A DNA stretch of 64,000 bases from Candidatus Latescibacterota bacterium. GTDB taxonomy: Bacteria; Latescibacterota; UBA2968; UBA8231. The stretch is from assembly GCA_022819745.1 (NCBI GenBank), contig JAJEGS010000060.1:1-64000 (forward strand), written 5' to 3'. The notes below the pieces were generated by a model. That model made no database searches. It was not told where the DNA came from and saw only the letters and a list, made by a program, of their open reading frames with translations. The number at the start of each line of letters is the position of its first letter. Within the stretch, counting starts at the first letter, position 1. Positions 16,672 through 25,662 of the stretch are shown in pieces. The position numbers and the translations under genes are program-made.

Positions 16672-17319
16672 CTAGGTACAGAGCAGTCGAGGTAACGCTG
16701 AAATATCGTCGATAACTGCAACTTTGGGAACTTCGTCAAATTCACTTTTGCTTGTCGCACCTGATAGTACCGCAATAAAGGGCACCTTGGCCCGTTCGGC
16801 CGTTAGCGCATCAATCGTACTGTCGCCGACGTAAAGCACGTCATTGGCATCCATTTGCATTCTAGCGATAGAGGCTATCAAACCGCCGGGATGTGGTTTG
16901 TGTTCGGCAACATCTTCTCCGCCGATGATGACGCCAAAGCGATCAGATAGCTCTTCTCTTGCTAGAATCTCCTCGATTCTATAGCGAAACTTCGTTGACA
17001 CGATCCCCAATGCAAAACCCATTTCGAGCAACCGCTCCGTTGTTGCGGGAACGCTAGCAAACATGGACGTTAAATCTACCATAACCTGATCAGCTCGTTT
17101 TACAAAGTTGCTTATAAACAAACTGACGTTCTGATTGTCGGTTTGCCCAGTCAAACGTATAAAGGTGTTCTCTAAAGACATACCGATAGTTCGCTTGATT
17201 CGCTCGTCATCGGCTCGGGGCAGATTCAACTTCTCCAGCGCAAAATTGACACACTCAATGATGCCTTTTGTTGAATCTGCTAGTGTAAGGTCGAAATCAA
17301 AAATGATCGCCCGAGCCAT
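16672..17319 (-). CDS. HAD-superfamily phosphatase (phosphoglycolate phosphatase-like)
   Basis: A 215-residue HAD hydrolase: motif I DFDLTLADS at residues 6-14 (nucleophile and general-acid Asp), an alpha-helical cap, ISTKFR with the motif II/III Thr/Lys, and motif IV YVGDSTIDALTAERA. It would dephosphorylate a small phosphometabolite. The start at 17319 puts motif I at the usual distance from the N-terminus; an upstream ATG at 17361 would add 14 residues. The gene is clearly more AT-rich than its neighbours, hinting at a different origin. It lies downstream of the lactonase gene after a hairpin. Confidence 0.85.
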   Translation of the reverse strand: MARAIIFDFDLTLADSTKGIIECVNFALEKLNLPRADDERIKRTIGMSLENTFIRLTGQTDNQNVSLFISNFVKRADQVMVDLTSMFASVPATTERLLEMGFALGIVSTKFRYRIEEILAREELSDRFGVIIGGEDVAEHKPHPGGLIASIARMQMDANDVLYVGDSTIDALTAERAKVPFIAVLSGATSKSEFDEVPKVAVIDDISALPRLLCT

Positions 17320-17372
17320 AGCTTGCCGTGCGAATCCCTTTCTCAATGTGGTGCGATGCACCTGTTACCAAC

Positions 17373-17417
17373 GGTAGGGCGTACAACGCGGGCCAATATA
17401 GCGTCGCACGCCCTACC
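17373..17417 (-). repeat. 17-bp-stem hairpin between lactonase and HAD genes
   Basis: GGTAGGGCGTACAACGC (17373-17389) faces GCGTCGCACGCCCTACC (17401-17417) across an 11-base loop. Two positions mismatch as A/C on the plus strand but become G-U pairs in a minus-strand RNA, so the full 17-pair stem forms only in the transcript of the flanking genes. No U-run follows, so it is not a simple terminator. The GTAGGGCG core resembles other intergenic repeats here (15285, 42750). Confidence 0.6.
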
Positions 17418-17425
17418 ATCTATCC

Positions 17426-18580
17426 CTAAAAAACCGGAATGAACTTGTGGCACACGGGCGAGACGACTTCGGCCTTGTGGCCGGTGGGCGTGAGTTTGCC
17501 GGTGTCTGAATCGACGCGAAAGGTGAAGATGTCGTCGGTGCTGTGATTGCCGGCGATTAGGTAGGTGCCCGTGGGGGCGAGGCCGAAGTTGCGCGGGTTG
17601 GCACCGCCGGTCGGCACGATCTCGACGAGTGCAAGCTGGCCGTTGTCTTGGTCGATGGCATAGACGGCAATGGAGTCGTGGCCGCGATTGGACCCATAGA
17701 GGAAGCGGCCGTTGGGATGGACGTGGATGTCGGCGGTGTGGCTGACCTCTGCATAGCCGTCGGGCAGCGTCGAGATGGTCTGGATGGTGGTGAGCGTACC
17801 GGCGTCAGCGTCGTAGTCGAACGCCGTGATGGTGTTGCTCAATTCGTTGATGACGTACGCCTGCTGACCGTTGGGGTGAAAGGCGAGGTGGCGCGGGCCG
17901 CTGCCGGGGGCGATTTCCGCGGGCGTCTGCGCGACCAGCTTGCCATTTTCGTGGTCAATCGCATAGATGAGCACCTTGTCGATGCCCAAGTCTGGGGCAA
18001 AGGCGTGTTTGTTGTTGGGGGCAACCATAATCGAATGGGCGTGCGGTCCCTCTTGGCGTCTTGGGTTGACCGAAGAACCCTCGTGTTGGACGAAATCCGT
18101 AGCCGGGCCGAGCGAGCCATCTTCCCGGACCGGCAGGATGGCGACACTGCCGCCGCCGTAGTTGGCGGCTAGCGCGTACTTACCAGCGCGGTCAATGCTG
18201 ATGTGGCAGGGGCCGGGGCCAACGGTCGATTCGGTGTTGATGTGGGTGAGCGCTCCGCTCTGTTGGTCAATGGCAAAGGCCGCAACCGCGCCGCCGGGCC
18301 GATCGCCGACCGCACTGGTCTCGCCGATGGCGTAGAGGAAACGGCGATTGGGCGCAATGTCGAGGAAGGAAGGGTTGTCTATGCCGCCAATGCTACTTTG
18401 ATAGGCGAGCGCACCGGTAGCCATGTCGAGGCGATAGACGTAAATGCCATCCTCGTCGCCGCTGGAATAGGTGCCGATATAGACGAGATAATCGCTCATA
18501 GTAGTACTCCTTTGGGTTGTGAAGGCGATGGAAGGGAGAAAGAGAAGCACAAATAACAAGGCATTCGTTACAAACCGCAT
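17426..18580 (-). CDS. Lactonase (6-phosphogluconolactonase-like) seven-bladed propeller
   Basis: A beta-propeller of the YbhE/Pgl-lactonase family: the core starts MSDYLVYIGTYSSGDEDGIYVYRLD and repeats blades such as NPSFLDIAPNRRFLYAIGE, GSGPRHLAFHPNGQQAYVINE and DIHVHPNGRFLYGSNRG. Relatives hydrolyse 6-phosphogluconolactone or other lactones. Two starts compete: ATG 18580 adds a signal-peptide-like sequence (MRFVTNALLFVLLFLPSIAF), while ATG 18499, at the core itself, has a strong AAAGGAG seven bases away. I give the longer form. It is the last gene of a minus-strand run after two large secreted proteins, which fits export. Confidence 0.82.
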   Translation of the reverse strand: MRFVTNALLFVLLFLPSIAFTTQRSTTMSDYLVYIGTYSSGDEDGIYVYRLDMATGALAYQSSIGGIDNPSFLDIAPNRRFLYAIGETSAVGDRPGGAVAAFAIDQQSGALTHINTESTVGPGPCHISIDRAGKYALAANYGGGSVAILPVREDGSLGPATDFVQHEGSSVNPRRQEGPHAHSIMVAPNNKHAFAPDLGIDKVLIYAIDHENGKLVAQTPAEIAPGSGPRHLAFHPNGQQAYVINELSNTITAFDYDADAGTLTTIQTISTLPDGYAEVSHTADIHVHPNGRFLYGSNRGHDSIAVYAIDQDNGQLALVEIVPTGGANPRNFGLAPTGTYLIAGNHSTDDIFTFRVDSDTGKLTPTGHKAEVVSPVCHKFIPVF

Positions 18581-18661
18581 CGTTCCACCAAAACACTGTT
18601 GAAATTTCGCAACCGACAGACCTAATCCCATAAATCTTGTTAGTCTCCTTAATTTTAGTCC

Positions 18662-21007
18662 CTAATAGACAACCGAGATCAAACCCGCGTGCGTCCCCGG
18701 CCCCGACTCGGCTCCCAAATCGAGGTGGTAGAGATAAATGCCCGGCGCAACTAAGGCTCCCGCCTCGTCGCGGCCCGTCCAAGTGAAGCGATGGCCCGTT
18801 GTGGTCGGCGTGGATTCGACCGCAGCGACTTGGCGGCCCGCTAGATCATAAAGCGCGAGCGTGGGGGTCGCTGCGTCTAACTTAAAAACCACAAAGCGCA
18901 TGTCGAGCGCGTCGTTGACCCCGTCGCCGTTGGGCGTGATCACGGGTGAGGCCAGTTCCAGTGCGTCGATGAGTTGGCCGTACTCGGCTAGCTCGGGTAG
19001 CATTACTACCTGAGAGCGGCGCTCGGCTGGCTCGACCGACTGCCAGAGGCCGGGCCGCTCGCTCAACCCGAGATCGAGGGGAAAAACCGTGGCATTGTGC
19101 AAAACCCGCGTCGTGAAACCCACCCGAATCGAGTCCTCGGTCACGATGTGCGGCAAGGCGACCAACAGCGAGTCGCCCTGCTGCTCGACGCGGGCAGGTT
19201 CGACCGACGCGGAGCCGATGAGTAGTTCGAGATCCTCGGCGTCGATCCGACCCGGCACGGTAAAGCGCAATAGGTCGAAACCCGAGTCCTCAGCCTCTAT
19301 CTGCGGCCACAGCGTATAGGTGAAACGGGTGTCCTCGTTGGGGATGGCTTGGCGCGGCTCAATGCGGCCCACCGCACCCTGCAACAGCGCGTCCTCAAAC
19401 TCGACCGAGAGCGAATGGACCACCGGTGCCACGCTGGGGTCATCGGTGGAGAGGATCATCTCCAGCAGGATGAAGCGGCGCGGGCTTTCCGACTGAAATG
19501 CTTCGCCCGGGAACTGATAGACATTGCTCCACTCGCCCCAATCCTCGCCCACCACGAGCGTCGTATCGACTGGGCCGCGCAGCACCTTGGGCGAACTATT
19601 CCACTTATCCTCGGTGACCTGTTCGCCGATCTTGTTGTAAAACGTAAAGACCGGCTCTAGCGAATTGCCCGAGCGCGAGCGCAGTTGCAGGCGAGTGCCC
19701 GCGGCCAACTCGGCATCCCAAGAGAGGTTTTTGATGACTTTTGGACGCCCGTCGCCCGAGGTTTGTCCTAAATCGATGAAATCCGAGTGCAATACTATTT
19801 CGGCGGGATAGCCCGGCGAGAAGAGCATGAACTCAGCCCATTTGACGATGCCCCAGCCGGTGTCTCTGATGCCGTGCCAGAAGAAGTAGCGCATCTTGCG
19901 CGGCTTGAACATATAGCGAATGTAGAGCAGGCGGTCGGCGTTGGGATTGATGTGGGTCAGGAGCTCTGTATAGTCAAATGCATCGGGCACGGGCAGATTG
20001 GAACTGAGGCTGCGGGTGCCGTCTGAATAGAGCACGGTATGGCCCGGGCCGGTGCCGTTGATCGAGAAGCCCACCAAGCCTTCGTCGGGCCGAAAGGAAT
20101 AGAGAAAGAATTCATCGACGAAGAACACCGCCCCCAAATCCACTCCGAACCACACCCCACCCTCCTTCCAGCCGAGGCTGCCATACGAAGAGCCGATTAG
20201 GTTGTTGGTGTTCATGTCGGCGTCGAATAGATTTTGCGGATCGACTGAGTTGACTCCGTTGACAAAGCGGCCCCGCTGCATGGTGCCAATGCTGATGTTG
20301 TCGCCAATGCCGCGGACCTCGATCTCGGCCAAGGCCGCGTCCGAAGTCTTTTCTTCCGCCTCAATGCGAATGCGCTGGATCACCCGATAGTTGTTCTTGG
20401 CCACCGGGTCGATAGCCAAGCCCTCGTCGAGCTGAAATACGCTATCGCGGGCAGTGAACCCGAGGGGGATGACGATCTCGCTGGCCGAGTTGGGCCGGGT
20501 CGTGCGAAAGAGCGGCTCCAGCAGCACCAAGTCGTCTTGCACTGAGATGCGGGTCCCCGGGCTACCGTACACAGTAAACTGGCGGAAGGGCCGCGCGCCC
20601 TCCTCATCGGGAAAAGTGAGGCGTATCTCCCGGGCCAACACGGCGCGACCCAAGTCGATTTCAATGGCCCAGTCCTCGACGGCATCCACCGGATCTGGAC
20701 GCCAAAAGGTCTGGAGATCCCCGTCGATGATGTAGTCTGCATCAGCAGGATTGGAAACCGCCTCCCAGATGCCGCCCGTAGTTCGCCCGCGGCTTTTGCT
20801 CTCATAGGAGAAGAGATGGGCATCGGCGACTGCATTGATGTCCTTGCGGAACTTGACGAGCTGTAGCTGGCCATTCTCGCCCACCTCAGTTAGGCCAAGG
20901 GGCACCTGCCAAGTCGCCCAAGCATCTTGCCCTTGAAAGGTCAGGGTTTCACCGCTGGCGGCCATGGTGGTAAAAGCGACGCAGACGAGCGACAAAAGAA
21001 ATCTCAT
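18662..21007 (-). CDS. Large secreted protein with discoidin-like and C-terminal FlgD/T9SS-like domains
   Basis: A 781-residue exported protein with signal peptide MRFLLSLVCVAFTTMAASG. Two segments look like F5/8 C (discoidin) beta-sandwiches: DYIIDGDLQTFWRP...WAIEIDLGRAVLAREIRLTFP (about 90-140) and LFDADMNTNNLIGSSYG...GVWFGVDLG (about 265-300). The C-terminal domain begins VITPNGDGVND (about 690), continues LALYDLAGRQVA and ends APGIYLYHLDL, the FlgD/CHU-type module associated with type IX-like export and surface attachment. It follows its paralogue by 10 bp. It probably binds or displays carbohydrate at the cell surface. Confidence 0.8.
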   Translation of the reverse strand: MRFLLSLVCVAFTTMAASGETLTFQGQDAWATWQVPLGLTEVGENGQLQLVKFRKDINAVADAHLFSYESKSRGRTTGGIWEAVSNPADADYIIDGDLQTFWRPDPVDAVEDWAIEIDLGRAVLAREIRLTFPDEEGARPFRQFTVYGSPGTRISVQDDLVLLEPLFRTTRPNSASEIVIPLGFTARDSVFQLDEGLAIDPVAKNNYRVIQRIRIEAEEKTSDAALAEIEVRGIGDNISIGTMQRGRFVNGVNSVDPQNLFDADMNTNNLIGSSYGSLGWKEGGVWFGVDLGAVFFVDEFFLYSFRPDEGLVGFSINGTGPGHTVLYSDGTRSLSSNLPVPDAFDYTELLTHINPNADRLLYIRYMFKPRKMRYFFWHGIRDTGWGIVKWAEFMLFSPGYPAEIVLHSDFIDLGQTSGDGRPKVIKNLSWDAELAAGTRLQLRSRSGNSLEPVFTFYNKIGEQVTEDKWNSSPKVLRGPVDTTLVVGEDWGEWSNVYQFPGEAFQSESPRRFILLEMILSTDDPSVAPVVHSLSVEFEDALLQGAVGRIEPRQAIPNEDTRFTYTLWPQIEAEDSGFDLLRFTVPGRIDAEDLELLIGSASVEPARVEQQGDSLLVALPHIVTEDSIRVGFTTRVLHNATVFPLDLGLSERPGLWQSVEPAERRSQVVMLPELAEYGQLIDALELASPVITPNGDGVNDALDMRFVVFKLDAATPTLALYDLAGRQVAAVESTPTTTGHRFTWTGRDEAGALVAPGIYLYHLDLGAESGPGTHAGLISVVY

Positions 21008-21017
21008 CGTGCCCCCT

Positions 21018-23075
21018 TCAGTACGCTATGCCCACGGGGCGGAGCACGGCGGCAGCGCGGCGCTCGGATTGCAGGGTTACGGAGATTAGGTACACGCCCG
21101 GAGGCAGGGCAGCGCCCTGTGCGTCGCGTCCATCCCAGCGGGCCATTTGCGGACCGGCCGTTTGCGAGCCTTGGGGCACGGTCGCCACGTGGCGACCGTC
21201 GAGTGTATAGATCACCAGTTCGACGGGTACTTGTTCCGGCAGACCATAGAGGGCATAGGCCACGCGGAGTTCGTCGTGAACGCCGTCGCCATTGGGCGTC
21301 AACACGGGCGTTGAAAAGCGCAAGTTCTGCAGCAAGGCGGGTTGTTGCTCCGAAGCGCTGAGGACGCGGAGGCTATTGGTGGAGAGCAGTTCGCTGGCGT
21401 CGCCAGAGATGATGGGTTGGGGCAAGGTCTCGGCCTCTGAATCGGTGACAGTGCCCAAGAACGTGGTGGCTAATTCAAAAACTTCCGCGGCAAAGACGAT
21501 GCGCAACGGCGCGTTGTTGGCGCGGGTAACGCGCTCGGGCAGGAGTACTGTCAGTCCGTCATCTTCTTCGCGGACGGCGGCCGGGTCAGTCGCTTGGCCG
21601 CCGATGAGCAACTCTTTGAACGCGGGCTGGGCACCCGTTTGGATGCGCACTTGGTCGAAGCCGCGCTGATTCCCTCCTGAGAAGGAAGCCGACAGGTCGT
21701 ACGCAAACTCGACCATTTCGCCCAAGGCCACCTCGCCGAATCCGTGCGCGGGCCGCGGATCAGCGAGCGGAGCCACTTCGCCGAGGACGCGCGCCGCCAA
21801 CAGCGGTGCCCGCTCGACCCACAGTGAATCCAAGCGCACAAAATCCGCAAAGCGGGTGCTGTGCAAGGTAATGAGCACCTGTATGAAGGAGCCGCTGTCG
21901 AGGTTGAGCGGCAGGCCCGACTGGGTCGTAGGCGTTGACCAGAAGGTCCAGTTGTCGCGGTCGTAGGTAATTGCGGCCCGCATTCCAGGACGGGGGCTGC
22001 GCTGGACGAAATCACAGGAGGCGCACGTGCGGCCAAACCCAGTGCGGAGATCGTTCTCGTAGCGGGCGCGGGAGACGACCTTTTCCTTGCCGGTGACCGT
22101 GTACTCGTGATAGATGTTCGGATCGTCGTCGCGACCCGTGCGAATCTCGACCTCGGCAAAGGCCCGTGCATCGGGTACCTCAACGGCTTCGCCAGCGACA
22201 AAGCGCATCGGCGTGGCGGTAAAGAACAGCCGGCCAAAGTTTTGCTCGGCCCCGAGGTCAATGATCTTGGAGCGGTACGTAGCCCGCTTGGGAAAGCCCT
22301 CGCCATAGATCTCAAACTCGCTGATGGTACCTAAGAGCGAGCGAGCTTGATTGCCTTGGCCGCCAGATGAGCCGCTAACTCGGTTCCGGCTCAAGGCCGT
22401 CTCGTCGATGATGGAGAATTTGCGGGCCCAGCGGAAGAAGCGCACGTATTGCTGGTCGAAACCAATGCGCACGTCATGCGCAAAATTTTGCGTCGGCTCG
22501 GCGACGATCCTCGCGAGGGGCAGCGGGCCCTTGATGGCGAAAATCTCGCTGTTTTCCTCTTGGATCGAGATTTGGAAGGCCGGGGTCGAGTCCGTGCGCA
22601 GCGGCGTGCCGTCTGAGCGGAAACCGCCCGAAGGAGTGTGGAAGCCAAAGGTGTGCGCCGGCATGGGCACGGCCAAGTCGATGGTGAAAAACTGCTTGCC
22701 AATGCCCTCGGCCTTGGAGGAATTGTACGTGGTGCTGTCGGCATCGATGAGTGCAACGCCGTTTTCGGTTGGGTCGCCGTTGCCTTCGTTCCACTTCCAG
22801 ATGCGGGGCCGCTCGCCGTCGATATAGCCTAATTCTTTGGGCTGGCGAAAGGTGGTCCAGTTGTCGAGCAGGGAAATAATGTTGACGCCCGGCTCGACGC
22901 GCACCGGCTGGATGGCACCAGGGACGCGCTCAAAGTCAATCATAATGCTGACCGTGTCTTGGCCGGCCCAAGGCTGGCTGCCGCCGAGTTGCCAAGTCGT
23001 CACTTCAGCCTTTAGGACGGTCGGAGCCAGAAACCCAATACCAAGGATGAGAGCGAAGCTGCGGGTGCTCAGCAT
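21018..23075 (-). CDS. Large secreted protein, paralogue of the preceding type, FlgD/T9SS-like C-terminus
   Basis: A 685-residue exported protein. The start at 23075 has AGGAGG nine bases upstream and gives a signal peptide (MLSTRSFALILGIGFLAPTV); an in-frame upstream extension lacks these. Like its neighbour it has discoidin-like regions (ALIDADSTTYNSSKAEG...FFTIDLAVPMPAHTFGF), long beta-rich middle segments and a C-terminus starting VLTPNGDGVHDELRVAY and ending PPGVYLISVTL. The two proteins share order and length but are well diverged. It follows a PhyH gene by 10 bp and leads into the second secreted protein and the lactonase. Confidence 0.8.
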   Translation of the reverse strand: MLSTRSFALILGIGFLAPTVLKAEVTTWQLGGSQPWAGQDTVSIMIDFERVPGAIQPVRVEPGVNIISLLDNWTTFRQPKELGYIDGERPRIWKWNEGNGDPTENGVALIDADSTTYNSSKAEGIGKQFFTIDLAVPMPAHTFGFHTPSGGFRSDGTPLRTDSTPAFQISIQEENSEIFAIKGPLPLARIVAEPTQNFAHDVRIGFDQQYVRFFRWARKFSIIDETALSRNRVSGSSGGQGNQARSLLGTISEFEIYGEGFPKRATYRSKIIDLGAEQNFGRLFFTATPMRFVAGEAVEVPDARAFAEVEIRTGRDDDPNIYHEYTVTGKEKVVSRARYENDLRTGFGRTCASCDFVQRSPRPGMRAAITYDRDNWTFWSTPTTQSGLPLNLDSGSFIQVLITLHSTRFADFVRLDSLWVERAPLLAARVLGEVAPLADPRPAHGFGEVALGEMVEFAYDLSASFSGGNQRGFDQVRIQTGAQPAFKELLIGGQATDPAAVREEDDGLTVLLPERVTRANNAPLRIVFAAEVFELATTFLGTVTDSEAETLPQPIISGDASELLSTNSLRVLSASEQQPALLQNLRFSTPVLTPNGDGVHDELRVAYALYGLPEQVPVELVIYTLDGRHVATVPQGSQTAGPQMARWDGRDAQGAALPPGVYLISVTLQSERRAAAVLRPVGIAY

Positions 23076-23085
23076 GTCCTGCCTC

Positions 23086-23826
23086 CTAGCGAAAATGCAC
23101 ATCGGCGGCATGCAGGGCACCCGGGCCGTTTTGCATCCTCATCAGTTGGCGCTGACGCGGGCTCAAGCTGTCCCACCACTCGGGTGGGAAGCCGTCGTGC
23201 GGGTCGAGTTGGAAAACCAGCATGTGCTTTCTATAGTGGCCGAAGAGGGCGTGGCGGTTGCGGTCGCCGGTGTTGGCACCGCCGCCGTGCCAGCACTGGC
23301 CGTTGAAGACGATCACCGAGCCGGCCGGAGCGGTGGGCTGCACTTCGTGCTGGACTGCGAATCCCTCCGGGGGCGCGGCGAGGCGACTCTTGTGCGAGCC
23401 GGGCACTACGCGAGTGCCGCCGATTTCAGGGGTAAAGTCGTCGAGCATCCACACCGTATTCATCATCACCGGCGTGTCCATGTTGAGCATATAGGCGGGA
23501 ATGTCGCTGTGCAGGTCTTGGAAGCCGTCGCCGGGGCGGACGATGCGCGAATTGAGGCTGCCCAAAATCAGCGAAGGCTCGAGGAAGTGTTCGAGGATGG
23601 GCAAGACGCGAGGATGGTCGATGCACTGGTGGAAGATGCGATCCATGACCGGGAGGTTGGCCACGTGGCGGGCCGCGCCGCGGTGAGTGTGTTCGGTGCC
23701 GTGCTCTTGTTCGCAGCGGATCAGAGCTTGGCGCATGGCCGCGGCCGTGTCGGAGTCGAGGACGCTTTCCAGCAGGGTGAAGCCGTAGATTTCGATTTCT
23801 TGGATGGCTTGTTCGAGTTCGTTCAT
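23086..23826 (-). CDS. Phytanoyl-CoA dioxygenase (PhyH) family protein
   Basis: A 246-residue oxygenase with iron ligands H106-S-D108 (DLHSDIP) and H180 (CWHGGGAN), and R191 for 2-oxoglutarate. VVPGSHKSRL is the family core motif. AGGAG precedes the ATG. It is followed at 10 bp by two secreted proteins and a lactonase, and preceded at about 95 bp by the Gfo-PLP-TauE group on the same strand, so it may be in one long transcript. The substrate is unknown. Confidence 0.88.
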   Translation of the reverse strand: MNELEQAIQEIEIYGFTLLESVLDSDTAAAMRQALIRCEQEHGTEHTHRGAARHVANLPVMDRIFHQCIDHPRVLPILEHFLEPSLILGSLNSRIVRPGDGFQDLHSDIPAYMLNMDTPVMMNTVWMLDDFTPEIGGTRVVPGSHKSRLAAPPEGFAVQHEVQPTAPAGSVIVFNGQCWHGGGANTGDRNRHALFGHYRKHMLVFQLDPHDGFPPEWWDSLSPRQRQLMRMQNGPGALHAADVHFR

Positions 23827-23921
23827 ATAAGAGGTCTCCTACAAGAGCTATTAAAATAAACCCGCACCGTTCGCTTCGGCAAACGACCGCTGTTAGCGAG
23901 TAGCTGTAAAAAAAATTGCGC

Positions 23922-24635
23922 TTAATAGAGCGAATCGACGATCATGCGCAGCGACAGAAGCGTAATCACTATCCTGAAAACCTTGCGGAACAGGCTTTCG
24001 GAAACCCGGTCGCGCAAGCGCGTTCCGCACCACGAGCCAAGCGCGGCCGCGCCAATCATCCCGGCGATGAGCGGCAAGTAGGGCGCGAAGGCGAAACCGA
24101 CAAAGCCAAAGACCAAAATTTTGCACAGGTGAGTGACAGTCATTACCGTGCCGTGGGTAATGACCAGCCGGTCTTTGGGCAAACCCGCGCTGGCTAAGAA
24201 GGCACCAGTCAAGGGACCGGCAACGCCGACGAAGAGGGCGAGGAAAGTCTGGAGAGCACCGAAAATGGCAAAGTGGCCGGGGAGGCGGAAAGCGCGGCTG
24301 GGCACGGGAACCCAGATGACGATGAGGATGAAGACGCCCAGATACAGGGGCAGGTCGTCAAAGCTAAAGCCGCCAACCACCTGCGCTCCCACGATAGCAC
24401 CGAGGAGCGCACCGCCCGCGAAGGGCCAGAAGATGCGCCAGTCGATGTGGCGTAGGCCAAAGAAGACGCGGCTGGCGTTGGAGGCGAGCTGCACGGCACC
24501 GTGGACGGGGATGATGGCCGCGGCGGGCAGCAAGCCCGGCATGACCGAGATCAGCGCGATACCACCGCCCACGCCGATGATGGCGGTAAAGGTCGAGGTC
24601 AGGAAGGAGACGCCGATCAGGAAAAAGGGATCCAT
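23922..24635 (-). CDS. TauE/SafE-family membrane exporter
   Basis: A 237-residue membrane protein with seven or eight hydrophobic helices. The TauE/SafE (DUF81) pattern is visible in the first half (GVSFLTSTFTAIIGVGGG) and repeated in the second (GVAGPLTGAFLASAG). Relatives export sulfite, sulfoacetate or other organic anions. The ATG at 24635 is one base after the stop of the PLP enzyme, so translation is coupled; in-frame sequence upstream belongs to that gene. Next to a desulfhydrase-like enzyme, transport of a sulfur anion is a reasonable guess but not shown. Confidence 0.87.
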   Translation of the reverse strand: MDPFFLIGVSFLTSTFTAIIGVGGGIALISVMPGLLPAAAIIPVHGAVQLASNASRVFFGLRHIDWRIFWPFAGGALLGAIVGAQVVGGFSFDDLPLYLGVFILIVIWVPVPSRAFRLPGHFAIFGALQTFLALFVGVAGPLTGAFLASAGLPKDRLVITHGTVMTVTHLCKILVFGFVGFAFAPYLPLIAGMIGAAALGSWCGTRLRDRVSESLFRKVFRIVITLLSLRMIVDSLY

Positions 24636-24636
24636 A

Positions 24637-25662
24637 TTAGTCGGCGAGAACCTCTTGAGCATAGGCGAACAGGGCCGGGTTACCGCCGGTGTGCAGGAAG
24701 ATCGCCTCGCCGTCGAGCCGGCCGTCGCGTGCGTGAGCAACAAGGCCAGCGAGGGCCTTGCTGGTGTACACGGGATCGAGGAGAATGCCCTCCTTACGCG
24801 CCAAAGTGCGCAAGGCATCCAAGCCAGCGGGGGTGGGGATGCCGTACCTCTCGCCAACGAAAGTATCGTCGTTGTCAAAGTCGGCAGCGCTCATGGCAAC
24901 GTCGAGGCCGAGGCGGTGGGCGGCTTGATTGGCGATGGCGGCCATGTCCTCGTGACGGTCTTCGACGTTGGCGAGAGGGCAGAAGCCGCGCACTTGAATC
25001 GGCGATTCGATATAGGCTAAGCCCAATGCCACGCCGGCTTGGGTAGTGTCGAGGGCAGAGAGGTAGAGGTAGGCCGGATTGATGCCTTGCTCTTGGCATT
25101 GGTGGGCAATCTCCACGCCCACTTCGGCATAGGCAATGGCGTCAAGGTCAACAGTATCGTCACGGCGCGGCCAGTACACTCTTTTCCCCTGTGCGGAAAG
25201 CTCCTCGACCTTGGCTTGCAGGGCGTCTTGTTGGCCGCGCTGATCACTTTCCGCTAGAACGGTAATCTGTGCGCCGAGCAGATGCTGTAGCAGATTGTTG
25301 CCCTGCGATTCGGTTCGGTCAATTGCGCGCACTGGCCGGAGGATCAGGTGCAGTTCCAGGTCCAGCTTGGCGCAGGCCGCAGCGAGTTGGCGGCAGTAGT
25401 TGGACTGCACCGCCGCGCCCGAGACGATGGTGTCGGCCCCTTTGGCCAAAGCGTCGGCCAAGGCAAACTCGAACATCCGCGTCTTGTTGCCGCCAAAGGC
25501 CAAACCGGTCAGGTCGTCGCGCTTGATGTAGAGCGCCGGGCTGTCGAGGTGGGCGGTCAGGCGCGGCAGCGGCTCCAGCGGGGTAGGGCGGATTGAAGCT
25601 AGCTGGACGCGGGGTAGCTCGGCGATGGCTGCGGTGAGGGCGTTCGCTTTGGCGGCGTTCAT
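24637..25662 (-). CDS. PLP-dependent D-cysteine desulfhydrase/ACC deaminase family enzyme
   Basis: A 341-residue fold-type II PLP enzyme. The Schiff-base Lys is in FGGNKTRMFEF, preceded by LYIKRDDLTGLA; VQSNYCRQLAAA and the C-terminal FLHTGGNPALFAY (phosphate/pyridine side) complete the family pattern. Known members deaminate D-cysteine to pyruvate, sulfide and ammonia, 1-aminocyclopropane-1-carboxylate, or L-cysteate. The ATG at 25662 overlaps the preceding stop (ATGA), which decides the start over a further ATG at 25671. With the TauE-like exporter beside it, a C-S-cleaving role such as L-cysteate sulfo-lyase deserves consideration. Confidence 0.88.
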   Translation of the reverse strand: MNAAKANALTAAIAELPRVQLASIRPTPLEPLPRLTAHLDSPALYIKRDDLTGLAFGGNKTRMFEFALADALAKGADTIVSGAAVQSNYCRQLAAACAKLDLELHLILRPVRAIDRTESQGNNLLQHLLGAQITVLAESDQRGQQDALQAKVEELSAQGKRVYWPRRDDTVDLDAIAYAEVGVEIAHQCQEQGINPAYLYLSALDTTQAGVALGLAYIESPIQVRGFCPLANVEDRHEDMAAIANQAAHRLGLDVAMSAADFDNDDTFVGERYGIPTPAGLDALRTLARKEGILLDPVYTSKALAGLVAHARDGRLDGEAIFLHTGGNPALFAYAQEVLAD

